From Phycicoccus avicenniae_A (GTDB lineage Bacteria; Actinomycetota; Actinomycetes; Actinomycetales; Dermatophilaceae), in NCBI RefSeq assembly GCF_050496545.1, contig NZ_JBNVZV010000004.1, positions 62,001 to 126,000 on the forward strand: a stretch of 64,000 nucleotides of DNA, read 5' to 3'. The translations under genes were made by a program, and so were the position numbers. The notes under the pieces were generated by a model. The model was not told where the DNA came from and searched no databases. It saw only the letters and a list, made by a program, of their open reading frames with translations. Below are positions 41,350-49,711 of the stretch, in pieces; the first letter of the stretch is position 1, and every line of letters starts with the position of its first letter.

Positions 41350-44055
41350 ATGACCCTGCGTCCCGTTCTGCGCCCGTCCCCGCACCGCACGACCCGCCGC
41401 CTCGCCGTCGCGCTCGCCGTCGCCCTCCTCGCCCCCGTCACGGTGGCGGTCGTCGGCCCCGCGAGCACGGCGACCGCCCGCCCGGCACCCGTGGTCACCC
41501 ACCACGACCAGGTCGCCCCGACACGGGTCGCGACCCGCGACCTCGGGGGCCGGCTCCCGTCCGGCACCCGGGCCGGGGCGATCACCGAACCCCACCGGGT
41601 CGACGCGGACCTCGCCGTCGTCGGCGCCACCTGGGCGCCCGGTGCCCTCGGCGGCGGCGACTCGGTGCAGATCCGGGTCCGCGAGAAGGGCGTCTGGCAG
41701 TCCTGGGAGGACATGCCCGTCGAGGAGGACGAGCACGGTCCCGACCCCGGCACGGCCGAGGCGAGGTCGTCACGCGGGTCGACGCTCCCGGTGGTCGTCG
41801 ACGGGGAGGACGCGCAGGTGCGGGTCGTCACCGACCGGGCGACGGCGCCGAAGGTCGAGGTGTTCTTCGTCGACCCCGGGACCTCCGCGGCCGACGCGGG
41901 CGTCGGCGACGCGGTGCCCGGCAGCGCCTCCGCCGCGACCGCCCGGCCCACCATCCACACCCGGAAGGACTGGGGCGCCGACGAGTCGCTGAAGCGCAGC
42001 ACGCCGGACTACGGCCAGGTGCAGGCGGGGTTCGTCCACCACACGGTCGGCACGAACAGCTACAGCAGTGCGCAGGTCCCGGGCATCATCCGGGGCATCT
42101 ACGACTTCCACGTCAACGGTCGCGGCTGGAACGACATCGGCTACCAGTTCCTCGTCGACCGGTTCGGTCGCATCTGGGAGGGGCGGGCCGGCGGGGTCGA
42201 CAAGGCCGTCGTCGGGGCGCAGGCCCAGGGGTACAACTCGGGCTCCTTCGGCGCGTCGGTCATGGGTGACTTCACGTCGGCCACACCGCCCGCCGCCGTG
42301 ACCACGGCCCTGGCCAACCTGTTCGCGTGGAAGTTCTCGGTCCACGGCATCCCCGCGACCGGCCGGGTCGTCATCGCCGACAAGTCCTTCGAGCGCATCT
42401 CCGGCCACCGCGACGCCAACCAGACCTCGTGCCCGGGGGCGAGGCTCTACGACAGGATCCCTTGGCTGCGCACGGCCGTCGCGGGCCGGCTCGGCACCCG
42501 TCCACCCTCGACCGTGCACCGTTCGGTCGACGGCGGGGGGACACCGGACCTGCTCGCCGGCACCGACGGGACGTCCTCCGGCCCCACGGCGGGGAGTGAC
42601 CTGCAGGTCCTGCGCTCCGCCTCGCCGACGCCCGTGCGCCCCGGGGTGCGGATCGGCACCGGCTGGAACCGCCTGCGCCTCATCACCCCGACCCCCGACC
42701 TCACCGGCGACGGGCGCCCGGACGTCGTCGCCGCGACGAGCGCCGGCGCGCTGCGCGTGTACCCCGGGAACGGCGCCGGCGGCTTCCTCGCCATGCGTGA
42801 GCGCGGTTCCGGGTGGGGCGGCATCACGCGGGTCGTCGCGACCGGCGACCGCACCGGTGACGGACGGGGCGACCTCCTCGTGGTCCGCACCGACGGGGCA
42901 CTCGTCCTCCAGGTCGGCGACGGCGCCGGCTGGTTCACCTCGGCGCGCGTCCTCGCCACCGGGTTCGGTGCCTACCGGAGCGTCGTCGACGCCGGTGACG
43001 TCGACGGCGACGGTGTCGGCGACCTGTTCACCATCACGACCGCCACCCAGGTCCTCGAGCTGCACCGGGGCACCCGCGACGGCGGCGTGACGGCCCCGGT
43101 GCGCTGGGGCGCCGGATGGTCCGGCCTGGACCAGCTGATGTCGGCCGACCTCGACGGCGACGGGAACGGGGGCGACCTCCTGACCCGCCAGGCCGACGGC
43201 CGGATGCGCTCCTACTACGCCGACGTCGCGGGTCACCTGCCGCGCGTCAACACCTTCGGCAGCGGCTGGGGCGGCCTGGACTCCCTCTCGGCCCGCGTCG
43301 ACTGGGACGGGGACGGCGTCCCCGACGTGCTGGGCCGGGTCGGCGCCACGGGCGACCTGCGGATGTACCCGGGCACGGGGCAGCGTGACTTCAGTCCGGC
43401 GCCCCTGCGGATGAGCACCGGTGTGGCCGACGCGAACCTCGTGCGGATCGTCGGCGACGTCGACGGAGACGGCTACGCCGACGCCGTGGCCCGCACGACC
43501 GCGGGCGACCTCGTCGGGCTGCGCGGCCGCGGCGACGGGTCCTTCGCGCGGGTCAGCGCCCGCATCGGGACCGGCTGGGGCGGCCTGAACCTCATCCAGC
43601 CCGTCGGTGACTACACCAACGACGGTGTGCCCGACCTCGTCGGCCGCCTGCCCGACGGCACCCTCAAGGTCTACGCGATGACGCGCGACTTCCGCTTCGC
43701 GTGGTCCCTCCCGATCGGGACGGGGTGGCAGGGCGCCCGGAGCATCACCGCGACCGGCGCGGTGAACGCCGACGTCAACGCCGACGTCGTCGTCCTGCGT
43801 GACGACGGAAGCATCCGGCTCTACCGTGGGACGGGGCCGGGTGCGCTCACCGTGTACAGCACCGTGCTCACGGGCCAGACCGACCTCGTGGGCATCGTCG
43901 GGACCGGCGACCTCACCGGCGACGGCGTCAACGACGTCGTCGGGCAGTCCTCCGCCGGCCGGCTCTACGTCTACCCCGGCAACCGTTCGGGGGGCTTCCG
44001 CCCCCGCCAGCTCGTCCGATCTCCCCAGGAGGCCCCCGGTGTCGTCATCAGCTGA
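41350..44055 (+). CDS. Secreted PGRP-type N-acetylmuramoyl-L-alanine amidase with FG-GAP repeats
   Basis: 901 aa. Signal peptide about 1-45 (RRLAVALAVALLAPVTVAVV). The N-terminal linker has a WAPGALGGGDSVQIRVREKGVWQSWEDM module typical of actinobacterial PGRPs. The amidase_2/PGRP domain (about 200-370) has TIHTRKDWGADES, FVHHTVGTN with the first zinc His, GYQFLVDRFGRIWEGRAGG, and SGHRDANQTSCPG with the second His and the Cys ligand. About eight FG-GAP blades then fill residues 400-900. It should cleave the lactyl-Ala bond in peptidoglycan; the blades may fix it to the wall or a polymer. Its end overlaps the next gene by 17 bases. A MtrA-like box is upstream. Confidence 0.9.
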   Translation: MTLRPVLRPSPHRTTRRLAVALAVALLAPVTVAVVGPASTATARPAPVVTHHDQVAPTRVATRDLGGRLPSGTRAGAITEPHRVDADLAVVGATWAPGALGGGDSVQIRVREKGVWQSWEDMPVEEDEHGPDPGTAEARSSRGSTLPVVVDGEDAQVRVVTDRATAPKVEVFFVDPGTSAADAGVGDAVPGSASAATARPTIHTRKDWGADESLKRSTPDYGQVQAGFVHHTVGTNSYSSAQVPGIIRGIYDFHVNGRGWNDIGYQFLVDRFGRIWEGRAGGVDKAVVGAQAQGYNSGSFGASVMGDFTSATPPAAVTTALANLFAWKFSVHGIPATGRVVIADKSFERISGHRDANQTSCPGARLYDRIPWLRTAVAGRLGTRPPSTVHRSVDGGGTPDLLAGTDGTSSGPTAGSDLQVLRSASPTPVRPGVRIGTGWNRLRLITPTPDLTGDGRPDVVAATSAGALRVYPGNGAGGFLAMRERGSGWGGITRVVATGDRTGDGRGDLLVVRTDGALVLQVGDGAGWFTSARVLATGFGAYRSVVDAGDVDGDGVGDLFTITTATQVLELHRGTRDGGVTAPVRWGAGWSGLDQLMSADLDGDGNGGDLLTRQADGRMRSYYADVAGHLPRVNTFGSGWGGLDSLSARVDWDGDGVPDVLGRVGATGDLRMYPGTGQRDFSPAPLRMSTGVADANLVRIVGDVDGDGYADAVARTTAGDLVGLRGRGDGSFARVSARIGTGWGGLNLIQPVGDYTNDGVPDLVGRLPDGTLKVYAMTRDFRFAWSLPIGTGWQGARSITATGAVNADVNADVVVLRDDGSIRLYRGTGPGALTVYSTVLTGQTDLVGIVGTGDLTGDGVNDVVGQSSAGRLYVYPGNRSGGFRPRQLVRSPQEAPGVVIS

Positions 44056-46099
44056 GCGCCTGCGGCGCAGTGTCCGTGTGCTCGTCGCGGGGGTGGTCGT
44101 CCTCGCCGCGGGCCTCGTGGCCGCGCCCGCCGCCTCCGCGGACGAGGTCTACCCCCGCCCCGCGGGGAGGACCATCGAGTTCCTCGGCCACGGCTGGGGC
44201 CACGGCAACGGGATGTCGCAGTACGGCGCGCTCGGTGGCGCCCAGGCCGGCGCCACCTGGCAGCAGATCGTGGCGAAGTACTACACCGGGACCACCGTCG
44301 GCTCCATCCCCAACCCGACCCTGCGCGTGCGGGTCGCCTCGCTGGGCTCGACCGTGCAGGCGCTGCCCGCGGCGGGCCTGCGGGTCACCTGGGACCTCAG
44401 CGCCTCCGCCGAGCTCGCGAGGACGACCTCCGGCGGGAGCACCATCACGATGTGGCGCCTCGCGCCGGCCACCAAGGTCTCGGGGACGAGGACGAGGTTC
44501 CGCCTCGAGTACCAGGCCGCCGGCTCCTCGACGTGGCGCCTGTGGTCCACGGCGACCGTCCCGGGCACGGCGGCCTTCCTCAACCCCACGAGCGGCACCG
44601 TCACCACGCTGCGCGGCTCGACGCAGGTCGTCTACCGCGGCCAGGTGCGCGGCACGCTCATCGGCTCGGCCGGGGCCGAGTCGCTCGTGCCGGTCGTCGC
44701 CCTCCCGATGGAGGACTACCTCCTCTCGGTCGTGCCGAACGAGTCGCCCGCGTCGTGGCCGTCGGCCGCGCTGAGCGCCCAGGCGGTCGCGGCGCGCTCG
44801 TTCGCCGAGTACCACCGCCAGTTCCTGCCCATCGACCGGGCCTGGTACGACGTCTACGACGACACCCGCAGCCAGGTCTTCCCGGGGACGCGGGTCGGCG
44901 GCTCGGCCAAGGAGTACGCCTCGTCCTCCGCCGCGGTCAGGGCCACGGCGGGCCGGGTGCTGCTCTACGGCGGGCAGGTCGTCTACGCCCAGTTCAGCTC
45001 GTCGAGCGGCGGCTGGACCAACACCGGCAGCAAGCCCTACCTCGCGGCCGTCGCCGACCCGTGGGACGCCGTCTCGAGCAACCCGAACCACACGTGGCAC
45101 ACGACGGTGGCGATCTCGACCATCGAGGCCGCCTACCCGTCGGTCGGGCGCCTCCAGGCCCTGCGGATCACCTCGCGCACCGGTCTCGGTGCCGAGGGTG
45201 GGCGCGTCCTCGGCATCACGGTCCAGGGCGCCTCGGGGTCGGTCGCGACGACCGGGACCTCGTTCGCGTCCCGGGTGGGGCTCAAGCACCACTGGTTCAC
45301 GCCGCAGGTCCCGGCCTCCTCGCCCTCGTACCCGCGCGACGTCACGGGCGACGGGCGCGCCGACCTGCTGGCCGTCGAGTCCTCGGGCGGGGCCCTGCGG
45401 GTCTACCCCTCGAACGGGACCGGTGGGTGGAAGGCACCGATCGTGCAGGGGAGCGGGTTCACCGCGTTCCCCAAGGTCCTCACCGCCGGCACCTGGGACG
45501 CCGGCCCCGTCTCCGACCTCCTGCTGCAGGACACGAGCGGACGGCTCTTCCTGCGTCCCGGGACGGGGACCGGGACCTTCGGGACCGCCCGGCAGATCGG
45601 CAGCGGGTGGACCGTGCACAACCTCGTCGTCCCCGTCGGCGACTGGGACGGGGACGGCGCCACCGACCTGCTGGCCCGCCGGGCCTCCGACGGTCGGCTG
45701 TTCCTGTACCGGGGCAACGGAACCGGCGGGTTCGTCCCCGGGACCGGCTCGGAGATCGGCACGGGGTGGAACATCTTCGACGCGGTGCTCAGCCCCGGTG
45801 ACCTCGACGGGGACGGCGCGCCGGACCTGCTGGCCCGCACGCCCGCCGGGGTGACCTACCTCTACCGCGGCAACGGTGCGGGCGGCTGGAAGCTGCCGCG
45901 CAGCACCGTGGCCACCGGATGGCAGAGGTACACGGCACTCACAGCCATCGGGGACTTCACGGGCGACGGCCGCAACGACGTCCTCGGGCGCACCGCCGAC
46001 GGCCGGCTCTGGGTGCTTCCCGGCAACGGCGCCGGTGGCGTCACGGCGCCCCGCCAGGTCGGCACCGGGTGGAACATGTTCTCCCGGCTCCTCCTCTGA
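44039..46099 (+). CDS. Secreted SpoIID/LytB-domain protein with FG-GAP repeats
   Basis: 686 aa from GTG 44039 with AGGAGG six bases upstream. Signal peptide about 1-35. The SpoIID/LytB domain (about 45-420) shows GHGWGHGNGMSQYGALGGA, VVALPMEDYLLSVVPNESPASWPSAALSAQAVAARSFA and FSSSSGGWT. SpoIID-type domains are lytic transglycosylases on denuded glycan, or amidase enhancers. Here the upstream partner is an amidase, which fits since amidase action makes denuded strands. About five FG-GAP blades end the protein, closing with VGTGWNMFSRL like the other two blade proteins. Overlap with the amidase gene ties their expression together. Confidence 0.9.
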   Translation: MSSSAERLRRSVRVLVAGVVVLAAGLVAAPAASADEVYPRPAGRTIEFLGHGWGHGNGMSQYGALGGAQAGATWQQIVAKYYTGTTVGSIPNPTLRVRVASLGSTVQALPAAGLRVTWDLSASAELARTTSGGSTITMWRLAPATKVSGTRTRFRLEYQAAGSSTWRLWSTATVPGTAAFLNPTSGTVTTLRGSTQVVYRGQVRGTLIGSAGAESLVPVVALPMEDYLLSVVPNESPASWPSAALSAQAVAARSFAEYHRQFLPIDRAWYDVYDDTRSQVFPGTRVGGSAKEYASSSAAVRATAGRVLLYGGQVVYAQFSSSSGGWTNTGSKPYLAAVADPWDAVSSNPNHTWHTTVAISTIEAAYPSVGRLQALRITSRTGLGAEGGRVLGITVQGASGSVATTGTSFASRVGLKHHWFTPQVPASSPSYPRDVTGDGRADLLAVESSGGALRVYPSNGTGGWKAPIVQGSGFTAFPKVLTAGTWDAGPVSDLLLQDTSGRLFLRPGTGTGTFGTARQIGSGWTVHNLVVPVGDWDGDGATDLLARRASDGRLFLYRGNGTGGFVPGTGSEIGTGWNIFDAVLSPGDLDGDGAPDLLARTPAGVTYLYRGNGAGGWKLPRSTVATGWQRYTALTAIGDFTGDGRNDVLGRTADGRLWVLPGNGAGGVTAPRQVGTGWNMFSRLLL

Positions 46100-46133
46100 G
46101 GGCGGCGGCGGAGGTGCGCGCCGGCACCCTCAG
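46096..46133. terminator. Bidirectional hairpin between convergent genes
   Basis: CTGAGGG (46096-46102) and CCCTCAG (46127-46133) pair around a GC-rich 24-base loop that can fold further. Each arm includes or touches a stop codon of the convergent genes (SpoIID protein and scoB). Confidence 0.5.
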
Positions 46134-46768
46134 GCGAGGTCGACGGTCAGCGGGGCGCCGGTCGCCTCGCGGACCTGCTCCTCGGTGACGTCGGGGGCGA
46201 GCTCGCGCAGGACGAGGCCGTCGTCGGTGACGTCGATGACGGCGAGGTCGGTGATGATCCGCTGGACGACCTGCTTGCCGGTGAGCGGCAGGCTGCACTC
46301 GTCGACGATCTTGTGCGAGCCGTCCTTGGCGACGTGCTCCATGAGGACGACGACCTTCTTCGCGCCGTGGACGAGGTCCATCGCGCCGCCCATCCCCTTG
46401 ACCATCTTGCCGGGGATCATCCAGTTGGCGATGTCGCCGGTGGCCGAGACCTGCATCGCGCCGAGGATGGCGGCGTCGACCTTGCCGCCGCGGATCATCC
46501 CGAAGGACAGGGCGGAGTCGAAGTAGGAGGCGCCGCGGCGGACCGTGACCGTCTCCTTGCCGGCGTTGATGAGGTCGGGGTCGACGGCGTCCTCGGTCGG
46601 GTAGGCGCCGACGCCGAGGATGCCGTTCTCGGACTGCAGGACGATCTCGACGTAGTCGGGCACGTAGTTCGGCACGAGGGTCGGCAGGCCGATGCCGAGG
46701 TTGACGTAGGCGCCGTCCTCCAGCTCGGCGGCGGCGCGGGCGGCCATCTGCTCACGGGTCAGCGGCAT
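46130..46768 (-). CDS. scoB: 3-oxoacid CoA-transferase subunit B
   Basis: 212 aa, standard length for the B subunit. It has NLGIGLPTLVPNYVP, the catalytic glutamate in SENGILG, GGKVDAAILGAMQVSATGDIANWMIPGKMVKGMGGAMDLV and LPLTGKQVV. It transfers CoA between succinyl-CoA (or another acyl-CoA) and acetoacetate or a related 3-oxoacid. It starts 3 bases after the stop of the A subunit on the same strand, so the two form a heteromer-encoding operon. Whether the natural substrate is acetoacetate or 3-oxoadipate is not decided by sequence; no aromatic-degradation genes are nearby. Confidence 0.93.
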   Translation of the reverse strand: MPLTREQMAARAAAELEDGAYVNLGIGLPTLVPNYVPDYVEIVLQSENGILGVGAYPTEDAVDPDLINAGKETVTVRRGASYFDSALSFGMIRGGKVDAAILGAMQVSATGDIANWMIPGKMVKGMGGAMDLVHGAKKVVVLMEHVAKDGSHKIVDECSLPLTGKQVVQRIITDLAVIDVTDDGLVLRELAPDVTEEQVREATGAPLTVDLA

Positions 46769-46771
46769 GGC

Positions 46772-47554
46772 TCAGGCCTCCTGGGTCGCGCGCACGGTGC
46801 GCTTCTCGATGCGCTTGTCCGCGGCCTGCTCGGGGGTGAGCGGCAGGACGCGCTGGACGTAGATGCCGGGCAGGTGCACCTCGTCGGGGTCGAGCTCGCC
46901 GGGCTCGACGAGCTCCTCGACCTCGGCGACCGTGACCCGGCCGGACATCGCGCAGAGCGGGTTGAAGTTGCGGCTGGACTTGTCGAAGACGAGGTTGCCG
47001 TGGCGGTCGCCCTTCCAGGCGCGCACCAGGCCGAAGTCGGCGACGATCGCGTGCTCGAGCACGTACTCACGCTCGGCGCCGTCGGCGCCGGTGAAGACCC
47101 GCACCTCCTTGGCGGGGGAGGCGACCGCGACGTTGCCCTCGTGGTCGTAGCGCCAGGGCAGGCCGCCGTCGGCGACCTGGGAGCCCACGCCGGTGGGCGT
47201 GAAGAACGCGGGGATGCCGGCGCCGCCGGCGCGCAGCCGCTCGGCCAGCGTGCCCTGCGGGGTGAGCTCCACCTCGAGTTCGCCCTCGAGGTACTGCCGG
47301 GCGAACTCCTTGTTCTCCCCGACGTAGCTCGAGACCATCCGGCGGATCTGCTTGCTCTGCAGGAGGATGCCGAGCCCCCAGTCGTCGACCCCGCAGTTGT
47401 TGGAGACGACCTCGAGGTCACTCGTGCCGGCTCGGTGGAGCTCGGCGATGAGGACCGAGGGGATGCCGCAGAGCCCGAACCCACCGACGGCGAGGGTCGC
47501 CCCGTCGGAGATCCCGGCCACGGCCTCGGCTGGTGTGGCGACGACCTTGTCCAT
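46772..47554 (-). CDS. scoA: 3-oxoacid CoA-transferase subunit A
   Basis: 260 aa. DGATLAVGGFGLCGIPSVLIAEL and NNCGVDDWGLGILLQSKQIRRMVSSYVGEN are the glycine-rich CoA-binding signature; FFTPTGVGSQVADGG and PLCAMSGRVTVAEVEELVEPGELDPDEVHLPGIYVQR are typical subunit A phrases. ATG 47554 is chosen over GTG 47563 because TAGGGT lies 7 bases upstream. It pairs with scoB just downstream. The operon shares its divergent upstream region with the peptidoglycan-binding protein gene. Confidence 0.93.
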   Translation of the reverse strand: MDKVVATPAEAVAGISDGATLAVGGFGLCGIPSVLIAELHRAGTSDLEVVSNNCGVDDWGLGILLQSKQIRRMVSSYVGENKEFARQYLEGELEVELTPQGTLAERLRAGGAGIPAFFTPTGVGSQVADGGLPWRYDHEGNVAVASPAKEVRVFTGADGAEREYVLEHAIVADFGLVRAWKGDRHGNLVFDKSSRNFNPLCAMSGRVTVAEVEELVEPGELDPDEVHLPGIYVQRVLPLTPEQAADKRIEKRTVRATQEA

Positions 47555-47561
47555 GCTCGGC

Positions 47562-47567
47562 ACCCTA
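47562..47567 (-). promoter_or_regulatory. -10 element TAGGGT for scoA
   Basis: TAGGGT lies 7 bases before ATG 47554, with no Shine-Dalgarno. Confidence 0.5.
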
Positions 47568-47676
47568 GCGCGGGGCGCCGGGGGCCCGACCACGGGTGCC
47601 GGGCACACAGGTCCGGTCAGGAGGCGGGTCGGGCGACCACCCCTGTCGGACACCCGGACCCGGCTCGGTCGTCGGT

Positions 47677-47712
47677 CGAACGGCCGGAAAGTGACAAGTA
47701 CACGTGTGTAAT
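47677..47712 (+). promoter_or_regulatory. Promoter candidate sharing elements with the whiB promoter
   Basis: CGAACGGC (47677-47684), TGACA (47692-47696), the ACACGTGTGT dyad (47700-47709) and TGTAAT -10 (47707-47712) occur in the same order and nearly the same spacing as at 63642-63679 before whiB. The -35 here is poor, suggesting activator dependence. Confidence 0.45.
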
Positions 47713-47785
47713 TCGACGGAAACGGTTGCGCACCCCGGACGCTCAGTGGGAGAACAGGTGTGTCCGGTGATCCGGTGGTGGCGGG

Positions 47786-47800
47786 TGTGACGTCTGTGAC
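47786..47800. promoter_or_regulatory. MtrA-type direct repeat upstream of the peptidoglycan-binding protein
   Basis: On the minus strand GTCACA-GAC-GTCACA is an exact 6-base direct repeat with 9-bp period, as in MtrA boxes. It lies 64 bases before GTG 47864 and downstream of the TGTAAT candidate. Confidence 0.55.
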
Positions 47801-47815
47801 CACGGATTCCCGGGT

Positions 47816-47840
47816 GCGTCCGGACCCCTGCCCCGGACGC
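47816..47840 (+). other. Leader hairpin before the peptidoglycan-binding protein
   Basis: GCGTCCGG and CCGGACGC form a perfect 8-bp stem around a 9-base loop ending 23 bases before GTG 47864; a small CCAC/GTGG stem follows at once. It may influence translation initiation. Confidence 0.45.
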
Positions 47841-47863
47841 GCCACCCGTGGATGGAGCCCTGC

Positions 47864-49702
47864 GTGACCCTGCCCAGCCCCGACGCGTCGACCCTGCGAC
47901 GTGTCCCCGTGCGCACCCTCGGCGCGCTGTCGGCCTCCGTCATCGCCCTGCCGCTCGCCGGCGGGACCGCCCAGGCGGCGAGCATCCCGCTGCCGAAGCC
48001 GAGCCGGGCGCTGCCGTCCGCGCTCGACGTCGCCCCGCCGTACCAGCCGGGCACGCTGTGCCTCACCGAGGACCAGCCCGGCCCGGTCGCCTTCGCCAAG
48101 CTGCTGAACGCGACGTACGGCGCCCACGTCTACGGCGTCCTGCGCAAGTGCGACCAGGAGCACGGCGAGGGCCGGGCGATGGACTGGATGCTCAACGCCA
48201 AGAAGCCGGCCGACCTCGCGCTCGGCAACGCCATCACCCGCTGGCTCGCGGCGCCCGACGCCCAGGGCCGCGCCGGCGCGATGGCCCGCCGGTTCGGCGT
48301 GAACTACATCATCTGGAACCGGCAGCAGTGGAAGGCCTGGGCCCCCGAGCGCGGCTGGACCGACTACCACGGCTCCTCCCCGCACACCGACCACATCCAC
48401 CTCTCCTTCACCTGGGACGGCGCGGTCAAGCGCACCTCCTGGTGGACGGGCACCGCCGTCACGAGCTACCTCACCGGCCCCCCCGGTGCGCAGCCGACGT
48501 CGAACAACCCGAAGGACTACGTCAACGTCGTCCTGCGCCGCGGCTCGCGGGGCAAGGCGGTCGAGGTGCTGCAGAAGACCATCGGCGGCATCGGGGTGGA
48601 CGGCTCGTTCGGCCCCGCCACCGAGGCCCGCGTCAAGGCGTACCAGAGCAGCAAGGGCCTCAGCGCGACGGGCATCGTCGACAGCCGCGTCTGGAAGGCG
48701 CTCGTCGGCGCCACCCCCGGCACCCCGGCCGGCTCCGGGTCGACCTCGACCTCGTCCTCGCTCGCCAAGTACGCCGGCACCGTGCTGCGCCGCGGCTCCC
48801 GGGGCGAGGCGGTCAAGGTGCTGCAGAAGGCGGTCGGGAAGCTGAGCGTCGACGGCTCGTTCGGCCCGGCCACCGAGGCCCGGGTCAAGGCGTACCAGAA
48901 GTCCAAGGGCCTGGCGCAGAACGGCGTGGTCGACGGCAAGGTCTGGAACGCCCTCATGGGCAAGAAGACCACCTCGACGTCCACCCCGACCACCAGCGCC
49001 CTCTCGAAGTACTCCGGCATCGTCCTGCGGCTGCACAGCCGCGGCGTGGCCGTGACGGCGATGCAGAAGGCGGTCGGCGGCCTCGTCGCCGACGGCTCCT
49101 TCGGGCCCAAGACCCTCGCCCGCGTCAAGGTGTGGCAGAAGTCCAAGGGTCTGCCGGTCGACGGCGTCATCGACGCCAAGGACTGGAAGGTCCTCGCCGG
49201 GGGGACCGCCTCCGTCGCCGCGCCGAAGCCGTCGGTCGCCCCGGCACCCGCGCCCGTCGCGTCGTCCACCACCACCACGCTCACCGCGTACAAGGCCACC
49301 GCCCTGCGGGTCGGCTCCTCCGGCACCGCGGTGCGTGTCCTGCAGCAGGCCCTCGGCGGGCTCGCCGTCGACGGCCGCTACGGCCCGGCCACCCAGGCCC
49401 GCGTCGTCTCCCTCCAGCGGGCCGCGAAGCTGCCGGCGACCGGAGTCGTGGACCGGGCGACCTGGGACGCCGTCGAGCGCTCGGCGCACCCGCTGCTGCC
49501 GTACTGGGGCACGGTCCTCAAGCGCGGCTCGCGCGGCGCGGCCGTCGTGGCGCTGCAGAAGGCGCTGCGCATCACCGCCGACGGGTCCTACGGGCCGGCC
49601 ACCGAGGCCGCGGTCAAGGCCGCGCAGAAGGCCGCGCACCTGGCGCAGACCGGTGTCGTCGCCACCCTCACCTGGAAGGCCGTCGAGGCCCGCGGGCGCT
49701 GA
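47864..49702 (+). CDS. Secreted protein with N-terminal VanY-like region and five peptidoglycan-binding repeats
   Basis: 612 aa from GTG 47864, which has GGAG six bases upstream; ATG 47852 is an in-frame alternative lacking a site. Signal peptide about 1-40 (LGALSASVIALPLAGGTAQAA). Residues about 50-205 contain CDQEHGEGRAMDWML and SSPHTDHIHLSF, whose His/Asp pattern resembles the M15/VanY-like ARB-07466 family. Five PG_binding_1 modules follow, each VLRRGSRGxAVxxLQKxxG...VDGSFGPATEARVKxxQ, at about 222-285, 305-370, 385-450, 475-545 and 550-610. It should bind and perhaps cleave stem peptides in peptidoglycan. Regulation through the MtrA-like box upstream would fit a wall hydrolase. Confidence 0.85.
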   Translation: MTLPSPDASTLRRVPVRTLGALSASVIALPLAGGTAQAASIPLPKPSRALPSALDVAPPYQPGTLCLTEDQPGPVAFAKLLNATYGAHVYGVLRKCDQEHGEGRAMDWMLNAKKPADLALGNAITRWLAAPDAQGRAGAMARRFGVNYIIWNRQQWKAWAPERGWTDYHGSSPHTDHIHLSFTWDGAVKRTSWWTGTAVTSYLTGPPGAQPTSNNPKDYVNVVLRRGSRGKAVEVLQKTIGGIGVDGSFGPATEARVKAYQSSKGLSATGIVDSRVWKALVGATPGTPAGSGSTSTSSSLAKYAGTVLRRGSRGEAVKVLQKAVGKLSVDGSFGPATEARVKAYQKSKGLAQNGVVDGKVWNALMGKKTTSTSTPTTSALSKYSGIVLRLHSRGVAVTAMQKAVGGLVADGSFGPKTLARVKVWQKSKGLPVDGVIDAKDWKVLAGGTASVAAPKPSVAPAPAPVASSTTTTLTAYKATALRVGSSGTAVRVLQQALGGLAVDGRYGPATQARVVSLQRAAKLPATGVVDRATWDAVERSAHPLLPYWGTVLKRGSRGAAVVALQKALRITADGSYGPATEAAVKAAQKAAHLAQTGVVATLTWKAVEARGR

Positions 49703-49711
49703 CCGCCCGGC

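Larger units (their letters stand above)
47555..47863. other. 309-base divergent regulatory region
   Basis: This is the longest non-coding gap in the window, between scoA (minus) and the peptidoglycan-binding protein (plus). It holds the scoA -10 element, a TGTAAT promoter candidate with an ACACGTGTGT palindrome, an MtrA-type repeat and a hairpin just before the start. I looked for a c-di-AMP (ydaO) riboswitch, expected before some actinobacterial wall hydrolases, and did not find its conserved blocks. Confidence 0.7.

Noticed and set aside
47713..47863. c-di-AMP (ydaO) riboswitch before the peptidoglycan-binding protein
   Set aside because: Expected in some actinobacteria at such genes, but its conserved sequence blocks are not present. 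Only a simple hairpin and the MtrA-like repeat are seen.
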